From contig CACYQO010000017.1 of NCBI GenBank assembly GCA_902776545.1, forward strand, positions 1-52,664: a stretch of 52,664 nucleotides of DNA. The letters are read 5' to 3'. Positions 33,432 to 42,759 of this stretch are shown piece by piece. Both the position numbers and the translations under genes were made by a program. The notes under the pieces were generated by a model. That model was not told the DNA's origin. It was given only the letters and a program-made list of their open reading frames with translations, and made no database searches. Every line of letters starts with the position of its first letter. Position 1 is the first letter of the stretch. This DNA is from an uncultured Prevotellaceae bacterium. Its GTDB lineage: Bacteria > Bacteroidota > Bacteroidia > Bacteroidales > Bacteroidaceae.

Positions 33432-34877
33432 TTAGTAGAATATCGTCGTGATGAGGTAAGCGACGATCGTTGAGGTGAACACGCAGATCAGACCTGGCAT
33501 CATGAACGAGTGGTTCAGCAGGTATTTTCCGATGACGGTTGTTCCTGAACGGTCGAAGTTCACTGTGGCGATATCAGAGGGATAGTTCGGGATGAAGAAG
33601 TAGCCGTAAACTGAAGGCAGCACGCCCAGCAGCACAGGACCAGGGATACCTAACTTGTAGGCCAGCGGCAACATGGCCACCACCACAGCGCCCTGAGAGT
33701 TGATGAGCACAGAAACCAGGAAGAACACCAGAGCGATGCTCCAAGGATACTGGGCAACGATGTCCTCGAGGCCAGCCTGCATCTCAGACATGTAGTTTGA
33801 GAAATAGGTGTCGGCCAACCAGGCGATACCGTAGATGGCGACAACGGCCACCATACCAGACTGCCAGACGGGGCCTGCGACTGCTTTCTTCGGAGCAGCC
33901 TTGCAGAAGATGATCATCAGCGCTGCGGCAGAGATCATCACAATCTGGATGACGAGGTTCATCTTCAGACCTGCCATACTCTTCTGCGTTATTCCTTCTG
34001 CCACAATACCTGCTTTTGCAAGGGCGTCTGCAGAGATCGTTGTATTACCATCGATAATGGGAATGGGCGAAGCACCCTTAACAGCCTTTATTGTCTCGTA
34101 TGAGGGCAGCAGTTCGGGTATGGCTGCGAACATCACGATGACTGCGAGGGCACCCAGGAAGATGAACACAGCGTTCTTGGCCGACTGCGGAATCTCCTTG
34201 TCGAGGGTGGTGGCACCAGAGCCGTAAATGTAATCACGCTGAGCTGGATCGGCAATCTTCTTCTGGAACTCAGGATCCTTGTCGAGGTCGAGACCACGAC
34301 GGTAAGAAGCAGCAGCAGCAGCCATCAGACCACACACGCAGGCAGGAATGGAAACCATCAGCACACGTGGGATCGTGATGTCGAAATGATTGGCATTGGA
34401 GATGGTGACGAAGGCCACAACAGCGGCGGCGATGGGTGAACAGGTGATACCCACCTGAGAGGCGATAGAGGCCACACCACAAGGACGTTCAGGGCGAATG
34501 CCTTTCTTTAACGCAATGTCGCAAATGATTGGCATTAAGGTATATACAACATGACCTGTACCAACCAAAACCGTCAGAAAGAACGTACACAACGGAGCGA
34601 GGAAAGTGATGCGATCCGGATGCTTACGAAGCATCTTCTCGGCAATCTGGATCAACCAGTCCATACCACCTGAAGCCTGCATGATACCTGCACAGGTGAC
34701 GGCTGCGATGATAATGTAGATCACATCCGTCGGAGGCGTACCAGGCTTCAAGCCAAAACCGAACACGAGAATTGCCAGTCCAATACCGGAGATGGCACCA
34801 AGGGCGAGAGAACCGTAGCGTGAACCCACCCACAAAGCTCCCAAAACGATGCAGAGCTGAATAATCATTAATATCAT
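33432..34877 (-). CDS. dcuB: Anaerobic C4-dicarboxylate transporter (Dcu family)
   Basis: A 481-residue inner-membrane antiporter for fumarate, malate, aspartate and succinate. About 11-12 hydrophobic segments; family stretches APLCTFFLTVLVGTGHVVYTLMPIICDIALKKGIRPERP, SIASQVGITCSPIAAAVV and YFFIPNYPSDIATVNFDRSGTT are typical of DcuA/DcuB. DcuB is chosen by resemblance only. It would support succinate export in fumarate respiration. The TATCTTTG box is 39 nt upstream. It converges with the DnaJ-like gene with no space for a terminator between the stops. Confidence 0.92.
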   Translation of the reverse strand: MILMIIQLCIVLGALWVGSRYGSLALGAISGIGLAILVFGFGLKPGTPPTDVIYIIIAAVTCAGIMQASGGMDWLIQIAEKMLRKHPDRITFLAPLCTFFLTVLVGTGHVVYTLMPIICDIALKKGIRPERPCGVASIASQVGITCSPIAAAVVAFVTISNANHFDITIPRVLMVSIPACVCGLMAAAAASYRRGLDLDKDPEFQKKIADPAQRDYIYGSGATTLDKEIPQSAKNAVFIFLGALAVIVMFAAIPELLPSYETIKAVKGASPIPIIDGNTTISADALAKAGIVAEGITQKSMAGLKMNLVIQIVMISAAALMIIFCKAAPKKAVAGPVWQSGMVAVVAIYGIAWLADTYFSNYMSEMQAGLEDIVAQYPWSIALVFFLVSVLINSQGAVVVAMLPLAYKLGIPGPVLLGVLPSVYGYFFIPNYPSDIATVNFDRSGTTVIGKYLLNHSFMMPGLICVFTSTIVAYLITTIFY

Positions 34878-34915
34878 ATTATTTCATTTAGTTATTGATT
34901 ATGTATATTTGCGTG

Positions 34916-34923
34916 CAAAGATA
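34916..34923 (-). promoter_or_regulatory. -7 box of dcuB
   Basis: TATCTTTG on the minus strand, 39 nt before the ATG. Confidence 0.6.
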
Positions 34924-34982
34924 AGAAAAAAATCTGAAAGAAAAAACTTTTTAAGAGAAAAATCTAAAAATTATTTATTTCT

Positions 34983-35013
34983 TTTGTCAGGTCAGATAAT
35001 TTATGTACCTTTG
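34983..35013 (+). promoter_or_regulatory. Promoter of the ileS operon
   Basis: TTTG at 34983-34986, 19 nt, then TACCTTTG at 35006-35013. A possible translated stretch starting just upstream of 35051 would overlap this site, so the ATG at 35051 is used. Confidence 0.7.
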
Positions 35014-35050
35014 CACGCTAAAAGAGAAAAGATATAAAATTCGACATCAA

Positions 35051-38000
35051 ATGGCTAAAAGATTTGCCGAACATAACGGCCTGAACCTGACAAAGGTGAA
35101 TGACGACATCCTTGAGATGTGGAGAGAGAAGAACGTGTTCTGGCGCTCGGTAGAAGAGCGTGAGGGCTGTCAGCAGTTTGTTTTCTTTGAGGGACCTCCC
35201 TCTGCCAACGGACATCCTGGTATCCATCACGTGCTGGCGCGTACTATTAAAGATACCTTCAACCGCTATAAGACGATGAAGGGCTTCCAGGTGAAGCGTA
35301 AGGCTGGCTGGGATACGCACGGACTGCCTGTGGAACTGGGTGTGGAAAAAGAACTCGGCATCACCAAGGCCGATATCGACAACAAGGAGAGCGACAAGTA
35401 CATCTCGACGGAAGACTATAACAAGAAGTGTCGTGAGAATGTGATGATGTACACGCAGGAATGGCGTGATCTGACGGAGAAGATGGGATACTTTGTGGAT
35501 CTCGACAATCCGTATATCACTTATGACAACAAGTATATCGAGACACTGTGGTGGCTCTTGCAGCAGTTCTATAAGAAGGGGCTGCTCTATAAGGGTTACA
35601 CTATCCAGCCGTATTCTCCTGCCGCAGGAACGGGACTCTCAAGCCACGAACTGAACCAGCCCGGCTGTTATCGTGATGTGAAGGATACGACGGTGACGGC
35701 GCTCTTCAAGGCTGATCTGTCGGAATCATCGGAGTTTTCTAAGTTTTCAGAGGAGTGGGGCCCTGTGTATTTCGTTGCCTGGACCACCACACCTTGGACA
35801 CTCCCCTCAAACACAGCCCTCTGCGTAGGTCCGAAGATCGACTATGTGGCTGTGGAGACTTACAATGCTTATAACGGTGAGAAGATCACCATCATTCTGG
35901 CAGAGAGTCGTCTGAATGCTTATCTCGCTCCTGAGGGTGCGATCACTGACGGTGGCGAGATGCCTGAATACAATAAGGGTGAGAAGTTTGTGCCCTATCG
36001 CATTGTTGGCCGTTATACGGGTGAAGAGCTGGTCGGTCTGAAGTATCAGCAACTGATGCCTTGGGTGAAACCTTCTGCCAAGTTGGATCAGAATGCCGCC
36101 GAATATGTGAAGGCCTACGCTGAAGCCCATCCAGAAAAGGTCTTTACGGGTGAAAACGGCAAGGACCAGTTTGTAGAGATGGAGAGTGAGGCTTTCCGTG
36201 TGATTCCTGGTGACTATGTGACTACAGAGGATGGTGCAGGTATTGTGCATATCGCGCCTACTTTTGGTGCCGACGACGCCAAAGTGGCCAAGGATGCCCA
36301 TATCCCCAGCCTCTTCCTGATCAATAAGAAAGGTGAGACGCGTCCGATGGTAGACCTTCAGGGTAAGTACTATGTGATGGACGAACTCGATGATAACTTC
36401 ATCGCCAAGTGTGTGAACAAGGAGGCCTACGGCCATCATGCAGGCGACTATGTAAAGAATGCCTACGCTCCTGAGTTCAATAAGGACGGCAAGTATGATG
36501 AACAGGCTGCATCGAAGGCAGAGGACCTGAATATCGTGATCTGTATGGAGATGAAGCAGGAGGGTTCGGCGCTGAAGATTGAGAAGCACGTACACAACTA
36601 TCCTCACTGCTGGCGTACGGACAAGCCCGTGCTCTATTATCCGCTCGACTCTTGGTTTATCAGGAGCACAGCGAAGAAGGACCGTATGTTTGAGCTCAAC
36701 AAGACCATCAACTGGCAGCCTGAGTCAACGGGTACAGGTCGTTTCGGCAACTGGTTGGAGAACCTGAACGACTGGAACCTCTCCCGTTCGCGTTTCTGGG
36801 GAACACCGCTGCCCATCTGGCGCGATGAGGATGGTAAGGAGATCTGCATCGGCTCCGTAGAGGAACTCTATAATGAGATTGAAAAGGCAGTGAAGGCTGG
36901 ATTCATGAAAAGTAACCCGCTGAAGGACAACGGTTTCGTGCCTGGTGATATGTCGAAGGAGAACTACGATAAGATTGATCTCCATCGTCCGTATGTGGAT
37001 AATATTGTGCTCGTCAGTGAGAGCGGTAAGCCCATGAAGCGTGAGAGTGATTTGATTGACGTGTGGTTCGACTCTGGTTCCATGCCTTATGCTCAGGTGC
37101 ACTATCCATTTGAGAATAAGGACCTGATTGATAAGGGTATCGCCTTCCCCTGTGACTTCATCAACGAGGGTGTGGACCAGACGCGAGGTTGGTTCTTCAC
37201 CCTGCACGCCATTGCCACGATGATCTTCGACTCTGTGGCCTTCAAGAATGTGATTTCTTCTGGTCTGGTGCTCGACGCCAAGGGCAATAAGATGTCGAAG
37301 CACGTGGGTAACGTGGTGAATCCCTTCGATATGATTGGCAAGTTCGGTTCTGATGCCGTCCGTCTGTATATGATGACCAACTCAGAGCCTTGGGATAACC
37401 TGAAGTTTGATCCGGAGGGTGTGGACGAGGTGCGCCGTAAATTCTTCGGCACCTTATATAATACATATAGCTTCTTCGCATTGTATGCCAATGTGGACGG
37501 CTTTGATCCTCAGATGGCTCAGGTACCCTTTGAGAATCGTCCAGAGATCGACCGTTGGATCCTCTCTTGTCTGAATACCCTCATCAAGGGTGTGGAGGCA
37601 GAGCTCGACGGTTATGATCCCACACGTGCAGGCCGTCTGATTGATGCCTTCGTGAATGATGACCTCTCCAACTGGTATGTCCGTCTGAACCGTAAGCGTT
37701 TCTGGGGCAAGGAGATGAGTGAGGACAAACTCTCGGCCTATCAGACACTCTATACCTGTCTGATGACCGTTGCCAAGCTGCTGGCTCCATTTGCACCGTT
37801 CTATGCAGACCAGTTGTATAAGGATCTGGGCGGTGAGCTCGATTCTGTGCATCTCGACAAGTTCCCTGTGGCTGATGAGTCTCAGATCAACAAAGACCTT
37901 GAAGCCCGTATGGAGATGGCCCAGAAGATTACCTCTATGGTGCTCGCCCTGCGTCGTAAGGTGAACATCAAGGTGCGTCAGCCGCTGCAGGCCATCATGA

Positions 38001-38629
38001 TTCCTGCTGTCGATGCTGAGCAGAAGAAGCACATCGAGGCTGTGAAGGATCTGATCATGAACGAGGTGAACGTGAAGGAACTTCGTTTCGTGGAGGGTGC
38101 CGGAGTGCTGGTGAAGAAGGTGAAGTGTAACTTCCGTACGATGGGTAAGAAGTTCGGCAAGCTCATGAAGGGTGTGGCCGCAGCGATGGACCAGCTCTCA
38201 CAGGAGCAGATCGCAGAGTTGGAGCAGCAGGGTACTATTGGCATCGAGGTGGAAGGTCAGCAGCTGACCGTCGAGGCTGTCGATGTGGAGATCATCTCTG
38301 AGGATATTCCAGGCTGGCTGGTGGCCAACGAAGGCAACCTGACTGTCGCCCTTGAGGTGGAACTCACAGAGGAACTGAAGAACGAGGGTATGGCCCGCGA
38401 ACTCATCAACCGCATCCAGAACATCCGTAAAGAGAGTGGTCTGGAGATTACCGACCGTATCAATGTGGTGCTGGCTCCGAATGCAGAGGTGGAGAAATCT
38501 GTTAACAGCTTTGGCGACTATATCAAGACGCAGGTGCTGGCAGACACCATCAAGATTGAGGCTAATGACGGTCAGGAGGTTGACTTCGATGACTTTACGT
38601 TGAATATCAAGATCAATAAACAACAATAA
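35051..38629 (+). CDS. ileS: Isoleucyl-tRNA synthetase, long type with GIHH active-site motif
   Basis: Charges tRNA-Ile. At 1192 residues it is the long, eukaryote-like (type 2) form: class I core, CP1 editing domain (AWTTTPWTLPSN to GADDAKVAKDAH), KMSKH in GNKMSKHVGN and no C-terminal zinc finger. The catalytic HxGH motif is altered: PPSANG is followed by HP and then Gly57-Ile58-His59-His60, so first and third residues are exchanged. A slightly word-like stretch (SESSEFSKFSEEW) precedes the editing domain. First gene of an operon with the DksA-like gene, lspA, DUF4296 and a permease. Type 2 enzymes are known for low mupirocin sensitivity. Confidence 0.96.
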   Translation: MAKRFAEHNGLNLTKVNDDILEMWREKNVFWRSVEEREGCQQFVFFEGPPSANGHPGIHHVLARTIKDTFNRYKTMKGFQVKRKAGWDTHGLPVELGVEKELGITKADIDNKESDKYISTEDYNKKCRENVMMYTQEWRDLTEKMGYFVDLDNPYITYDNKYIETLWWLLQQFYKKGLLYKGYTIQPYSPAAGTGLSSHELNQPGCYRDVKDTTVTALFKADLSESSEFSKFSEEWGPVYFVAWTTTPWTLPSNTALCVGPKIDYVAVETYNAYNGEKITIILAESRLNAYLAPEGAITDGGEMPEYNKGEKFVPYRIVGRYTGEELVGLKYQQLMPWVKPSAKLDQNAAEYVKAYAEAHPEKVFTGENGKDQFVEMESEAFRVIPGDYVTTEDGAGIVHIAPTFGADDAKVAKDAHIPSLFLINKKGETRPMVDLQGKYYVMDELDDNFIAKCVNKEAYGHHAGDYVKNAYAPEFNKDGKYDEQAASKAEDLNIVICMEMKQEGSALKIEKHVHNYPHCWRTDKPVLYYPLDSWFIRSTAKKDRMFELNKTINWQPESTGTGRFGNWLENLNDWNLSRSRFWGTPLPIWRDEDGKEICIGSVEELYNEIEKAVKAGFMKSNPLKDNGFVPGDMSKENYDKIDLHRPYVDNIVLVSESGKPMKRESDLIDVWFDSGSMPYAQVHYPFENKDLIDKGIAFPCDFINEGVDQTRGWFFTLHAIATMIFDSVAFKNVISSGLVLDAKGNKMSKHVGNVVNPFDMIGKFGSDAVRLYMMTNSEPWDNLKFDPEGVDEVRRKFFGTLYNTYSFFALYANVDGFDPQMAQVPFENRPEIDRWILSCLNTLIKGVEAELDGYDPTRAGRLIDAFVNDDLSNWYVRLNRKRFWGKEMSEDKLSAYQTLYTCLMTVAKLLAPFAPFYADQLYKDLGGELDSVHLDKFPVADESQINKDLEARMEMAQKITSMVLALRRKVNIKVRQPLQAIMIPAVDAEQKKHIEAVKDLIMNEVNVKELRFVEGAGVLVKKVKCNFRTMGKKFGKLMKGVAAAMDQLSQEQIAELEQQGTIGIEVEGQQLTVEAVDVEIISEDIPGWLVANEGNLTVALEVELTEELKNEGMARELINRIQNIRKESGLEITDRINVVLAPNAEVEKSVNSFGDYIKTQVLADTIKIEANDGQEVDFDDFTLNIKINKQQ

Positions 38630-38655
38630 TTAAATAACTTAACATCTCACATTTT

Positions 38656-39042
38656 ATGGCAGAGAAGACACGCTACACTGATGAAGAACTCGAGGAGTTC
38701 CGTCAGATTATCAATGAGAAGTTGGCATTGGCCAAGCGCGACTATGATCAGATGATGCGCGTACTGACCAATCAGGACTCCAACGATGTTGACGACACGT
38801 CACCCACCTACAAGGCTTTGGAGGAGGGTAGTGTCACCCAGTCGAAGGAGGAACTGATCTCGATGGCAGCCCGTCAGCAGAAGTTCATCCAGGGTCTGAA
38901 GGCCGCACTGGTGCGTATAGAAAACAAGACCTACGGCATCGATCGCATCACTGGTAAGCTGATTCCCAAGGAGCGTCTGCGTGCAGTCCCGCATGCTACG
39001 CTGAGTGTGGAGTCTAAGTTGATGCAGCAGAACAAGAAGTGA
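38656..39042 (+). CDS. TraR/DksA-type regulator without zinc cysteines
   Basis: A 128-residue protein with a DksA coiled-coil start (YTDEELEEFRQIINEKLALAKRDYDQM), an acidic DDTSPTYKALEEGS turn, and the globular part YGIDRITGKLIPKERLRAVPHATLSVESK. In DksA this region is a four-Cys zinc finger. The protein has no cysteine at all; homologues I recall read YGICR here, so the last ancestral Cys is Asp. A fold stabilised without metal is inferred. Between ileS and lspA as in many Bacteroidetes; its stop overlaps the GTG start of lspA. Confidence 0.88.
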   Translation: MAEKTRYTDEELEEFRQIINEKLALAKRDYDQMMRVLTNQDSNDVDDTSPTYKALEEGSVTQSKEELISMAARQQKFIQGLKAALVRIENKTYGIDRITGKLIPKERLRAVPHATLSVESKLMQQNKK

Positions 39043-39707
39043 GCCAGACGAAGCCGTTACTGACAAAAGGCAGGATGGCGATACTTGTGGTAATCGCCGT
39101 CCTCCTGATTGACCAGATGATCAAGATCTGGGTGAAGACCTCGATGACGTTGCATGAGAGTATTCATGTGACCGATTGGTTCTACATCACCTTCATCGAG
39201 AACAACGGAATGGCCTTCGGCATGCAGCTGGGCAGCAAGATTGTCTTGTCGCTGTTCAGGGTGATTGCCATCTCTGCGTTGGGATATTATATCTGGCTGG
39301 AGGTGAAGCGCAAGGCTAAGACAGGCTATCTCGTCTGTCTGTCGTTGGTGCTGGCTGGTGCAGCAGGCAACCTGATCGACTGTATGTTCTACGGCCTGAT
39401 GTTCAATGCCTCCTCACCTTATTATCTCTCTTATTTCGTCCCCTTCGGCACAGGCTATGCACCCTTCCTGATGGGTAAGGTGGTGGACATGTTCTACTTC
39501 CCGCTGATAGAGACGGAATGGCCCCAATGGATGCCTTTCGTGGGTGGTGACCACTTTGTGTTCTTCAGTCCGGTATTCAACTTCGCTGATTCCTGTATCA
39601 GTGTGAGTGTCGTATGGATCCTGCTGTTCTACCGGCAGGAGATCAGCAGGATGTCATTCAGCAGAGTCATTGATAAACCTAAAGACCAAGCAGAACAGGA
39701 GGAATGA
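39039..39707 (+). CDS. lspA: Lipoprotein signal peptidase (signal peptidase II)
   Basis: Cleaves lipoprotein signal peptides after lipid attachment. Four membrane helices; the family block ENNGMAFGM and the two catalytic aspartates in AAGNLIDCMFYG and FNFADSCISV. At 222 residues it is longer than E. coli LspA (164), as is usual for the phylum, mainly in the loop before the last helix. The GTG at 39039 overlaps the previous stop. Many lipoproteins in this window depend on it. Confidence 0.95.
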   Translation: MSQTKPLLTKGRMAILVVIAVLLIDQMIKIWVKTSMTLHESIHVTDWFYITFIENNGMAFGMQLGSKIVLSLFRVIAISALGYYIWLEVKRKAKTGYLVCLSLVLAGAAGNLIDCMFYGLMFNASSPYYLSYFVPFGTGYAPFLMGKVVDMFYFPLIETEWPQWMPFVGGDHFVFFSPVFNFADSCISVSVVWILLFYRQEISRMSFSRVIDKPKDQAEQEE

Positions 39708-40633
39708 AAGGTCTGAGCCTACATCTGGTTATCGTTGGGGCAACCGTTATGGTGCTTTTGTCTGCCTGCAAGCCGCAGGTACCGTCAAAGTATCTTCAGC
39801 CCGACGAAATGGAAAACCTGATGTACGACTACTACCTCTCACAAGGCATCAGCAACAGTCAGCCCAGAACCACAGACTTTGACCGCCGATACAACATGCA
39901 GGTGGTGCTGAAGAAATACGGTCTGTCGAATGCAGAGTTCGATTCCACGCTGGTTTACTATTACAACCACATGGAGCTGATGGACGTCATCTATTCCAAC
40001 ATCCAGAAACGGTTGGGCGACGAAGCCTTGGAACTGGGAGCCTCAGAGGGTGAGGTGGAGCGTTTCACCATCCAGTCTGCCTCTGGCGACACTACCGACG
40101 TGTGGGAGGGAAAGCGTCAGCTTATGCTCCTGCCCATACCTCCTTATCACATCGTTCAGTTCTCACAGAAGGCCGATACCTCTTTTTATAAAGGTGACAG
40201 TTTCCTGCTGACGTTTGGCAGTCGGTTCCTCGTTCAGAGTGGTTCCAGAAATGCTACCGTCTATATGGCAGTGACCTATGAGAACGACAGTGTGGTCTCT
40301 GCGACGACACCCATCAATGTCTCTGGTGGTTCTACACTTCGCATCAATGCCTGCGACCAGAAAGCCAAGCAACTGGATGGCTACATCTATATGCCGCGTC
40401 GGGATCAGACGGATAATGAGAGTGAGATCCCTACGCTGTTGCTCAGTCACATCCAGCTGATGCGCTTCCATCACAGGGAGAATCCTGAAGAAGAGAATGA
40501 GCAGGAGAAAGTGCCTGTAGCTGTGCCTGAGAAGAAAGATACGACAGACTCTCTCAAACCTCGTATACACCGTTTGGGTGAGCGTCCGAATATGAGTCAA
40601 CCGAATATGAATCAACCAACAATTAAAAGATAA
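39704..40633 (+). CDS. DUF4296 family lipoprotein
   Basis: A 309-residue exported protein: GATVMVLLSAC with Cys22 as lipid site. The DUF4296 segment about 30-105 (MENLMYDYYLSQGISNS...RYNMQVVLKKYGLSNAEFDSTLVYYYNHMELM) is followed by a beta-rich half not part of that domain and an acidic tail. The last residues (NMSQPNMNQPTIKR) come from two 15-nt repeats of CGAATATGARTCAAC. The ATG overlaps the lspA stop and its stop overlaps the permease start. Function unknown. Confidence 0.85.
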   Translation: MKGLSLHLVIVGATVMVLLSACKPQVPSKYLQPDEMENLMYDYYLSQGISNSQPRTTDFDRRYNMQVVLKKYGLSNAEFDSTLVYYYNHMELMDVIYSNIQKRLGDEALELGASEGEVERFTIQSASGDTTDVWEGKRQLMLLPIPPYHIVQFSQKADTSFYKGDSFLLTFGSRFLVQSGSRNATVYMAVTYENDSVVSATTPINVSGGSTLRINACDQKAKQLDGYIYMPRRDQTDNESEIPTLLLSHIQLMRFHHRENPEEENEQEKVPVAVPEKKDTTDSLKPRIHRLGERPNMSQPNMNQPTIKR

Positions 40634-41916
40634 TGAAACATTTGAAATTCCGACTGTCGCTGATGAACTTCCTGGAGTTTGCCGTCTGGGGAGCTTATCT
40701 CACCTGTATGGGTAATTACTTAGGGCGTGCCGGACTTGGAGACAAGATCTCCTGGTTCTCAGACCGTTTCATCCAGCCCCAGCGCCTCTTGGGCTTGTGC
40801 CATTTCATGGCTGGCGGATTCATGCTTTGCTGTTGGTGGCTTGGTGTGGAAGCTGGTCATGGACATGAGTTGCCTAACAAGTGGGTATTCATCGCCTTCT
40901 ACACCCTGAGTGTGGCTTTCTATATGCCAACCATTGCGCTGGCAAACACGGCGGCCTTCACCATCCTGAAAAACAATGGCTTGGATACCGTGAAGGTCTT
41001 CCCGCCCATCCGTGTCATTGGTACTGTCGGTTTCATCTTGACCATGTGGTTTGTCAACTGTTCCGTATGGGCCACAGAGAGTGCCACAGCCGAGGGTATC
41101 TCTTTCTCTTTCACGTTTTCAGAGAATCCCTATAAATTCCAGTACACATACATGCAGTTCTTTGTGTCTGGTCTGCTGAGCATGCTGCTGTTCCTTTATA
41201 CCTTTACCTTGCCTGAGTGCAAGCTCACGAAGAAGCAGGGGAAGGTTTCTCTGGCAGAGAGTTTCGGACTGAATGCCTTCAAACTGTTCAAGACGAAGAA
41301 GATGGCACTGTTCTTCATCTTCTCAGCCCTCTTGGGCATGTGCCTGCAGGTGACCAACGGCTATGCCGTACCGTTCATCACAAGCTTTAAGGGTAGTACC
41401 GATCCTGCTGTCTATGACTCGTTTGCAGCCAATAATGCCACGCTGCTGTCGAGTATTTCCCAGATCAGCGAGGCCCTCTGCATTCTGATGATCCCGTTCT
41501 TTCTGAAGCGCTATGGCATCAAGGTGGTGATGCTGATGTCGATGTTTGCCTGGGTGTTCCGTTTTGGCTTCTTCGGCGTGGGTAATCCTGCTATGCCGGG
41601 TGTCATCCTGTTCATCCTCTCCTGTATTGTCTATGGTGTGGCCTTCGACTTCTTCAATGTCTCTGGCGGCATCTTTGTCGATCAGGAGTGTGAACCCTCT
41701 GTGAAGGCTTCGGCCCAGGGACTATTTATGATGATGACCAATGGCATCGGTGCCACGATAGGAACCTTGGCGGCTGGCGAGATTGTGAACCACTACTGCC
41801 AGTGGGAGAATGACTATCTGCAGGGGCAATGGACCACCTGTTGGTTCATCTTTGCCACCTTCGCCCTCATCGTAGGTGTGTCCTTCGCCCTGGTCTTCCA
41901 CCCAGACAAGAAGTGA
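40633..41916 (+). CDS. Nucleoside permease, MFS (NupG-like)
   Basis: A 427-residue proton symporter with 12 membrane helices. The first helix block MNFLEFAVWGAYLTCMGNYLG, FMLCCWWLGVEAG, the central loop LTKKQGKVSLAESFGLNAFKLFKTKKMALFF and FFNVSGGIFVDQE agree with the NupG/XapB family. It would bring in nucleosides, possibly those released by the 5'-nucleotidase at 30842. Start and previous stop overlap by one base. A composite repeat follows the stop. Confidence 0.9.
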   Translation: MKHLKFRLSLMNFLEFAVWGAYLTCMGNYLGRAGLGDKISWFSDRFIQPQRLLGLCHFMAGGFMLCCWWLGVEAGHGHELPNKWVFIAFYTLSVAFYMPTIALANTAAFTILKNNGLDTVKVFPPIRVIGTVGFILTMWFVNCSVWATESATAEGISFSFTFSENPYKFQYTYMQFFVSGLLSMLLFLYTFTLPECKLTKKQGKVSLAESFGLNAFKLFKTKKMALFFIFSALLGMCLQVTNGYAVPFITSFKGSTDPAVYDSFAANNATLLSSISQISEALCILMIPFFLKRYGIKVVMLMSMFAWVFRFGFFGVGNPAMPGVILFILSCIVYGVAFDFFNVSGGIFVDQECEPSVKASAQGLFMMMTNGIGATIGTLAAGEIVNHYCQWENDYLQGQWTTCWFIFATFALIVGVSFALVFHPDKK

Positions 41917-42030
41917 AAAGTGAAGAGTGAAAAGTGAAAAATTTGCTACCGCTCAGTGGTAATCATAAAGTTTTTCGCAAGCTCAAGCATAAATGCAAAG
42001 TTCAAAGCTCAAAGTTCAAAGTTGAAAGAG
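41917..42030. repeat. Composite word-array element before rsmE
   Basis: GTGAAAA/GTGAAGA words directly after the permease stop, then ATTTGCTACCGC, then GGTAATCATAAAG (41958-41970), then after 25 nt AAAGTTC/AAAGCTC words to about 42027. The same three parts in the same order recur after rsmE at 42735-42820. Confidence 0.85.
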
Positions 42031-42759
42031 GCCAGATATTTCTACGTTCCTGATGCAGCACAACAGAGAGAGTTGCCTGCCGATGAGTGCCAGCATGCCA
42101 TCCGCGTGCTGAGGCTGAAGGTGGGCGACGAGCTGTTCCTGATGGATGGGGTAGGGAACTACTACCGTGCTCAGGTCTCAGAGGCATCCTCTCATCGTTG
42201 CTGTTATGAGATCGTAGAGACTTTGCCTCAGGAGCGCCAATGGATAGGCCATGTGCATCTAGCTATTGCTCCGACAAAGATGATGGACCGCATGGAATGG
42301 ATGACGGAGAAAGCTACGGAGATTGGTATTGATGAACTCACTTTCCTCGACTGCCAGTTCTCTGAGCGTCAGGTGGTCAAGCTGCCCCGCATTGAGAAGA
42401 TTGTCATCTCTGCCGTCAAGCAGAGTCATAAGGCCTGGATGCCTGTCGTTCATGAGATGACGGCTTTCAAGACCTTCATCAGCCAACCCCGCGAAGGTCG
42501 CAAATACATCGCCCACTGCTATGAGGAAATCCCCCGCACCTATCTCTTTGATGAGTTGCAAAAGTCCTCAGACTCTGAGGATGCCACCGTGTTGATTGGT
42601 CCTGAGGGAGACTTCTCCATCGATGAGGTGCGCCAAGCCATTTCAGCTGGCTATCAGTCTGTCCATCTTGGCAAGAGCCGCCTCCGCACAGAAACAGCTG
42701 GCCTCTCTGCCGTCATGATGATGCAACTGAGTAAAGGTGAAAAAGTGAAAAGTGAATAA
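42022..42759 (+). CDS. rsmE: 16S rRNA m3U1498 methyltransferase
   Basis: SPOUT methyltransferase that modifies U1498. An N-terminal PUA-like part (RYFYVPDAAQQRELPADECQHAIRVLRLKVGDELFLMDG) precedes the trefoil-knot domain with AIAPTKMMDRMEWMTEKATEIGIDELTFLDCQFSE, VLIGPEGDFSIDEV and HLGKSRLRTETAG. No ATG is in frame. The TTG at 42022 gives the expected N-terminus and lies in the last repeat word; a GTG at 41956 is the alternative and would add 22 repeat-encoded residues. Both candidates come from the element at 41917-42030. Confidence 0.9.
   Translation: MKEARYFYVPDAAQQRELPADECQHAIRVLRLKVGDELFLMDGVGNYYRAQVSEASSHRCCYEIVETLPQERQWIGHVHLAIAPTKMMDRMEWMTEKATEIGIDELTFLDCQFSERQVVKLPRIEKIVISAVKQSHKAWMPVVHEMTAFKTFISQPREGRKYIAHCYEEIPRTYLFDELQKSSDSEDATVLIGPEGDFSIDEVRQAISAGYQSVHLGKSRLRTETAGLSAVMMMQLSKGEKVKSE

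Noticed and set aside
33430-33432. Shared terminator between the convergent DnaJ-like and Dcu genes
   Set aside because: The stops are one base apart and no hairpin with a T-run is visible around them.
35727-35757. GGAGTTTTCTAAGTTTTCAGAGG in ileS as another word array
   Set aside because: Only about two weak words and no inverted partner or GTAATC edge; too little to claim.
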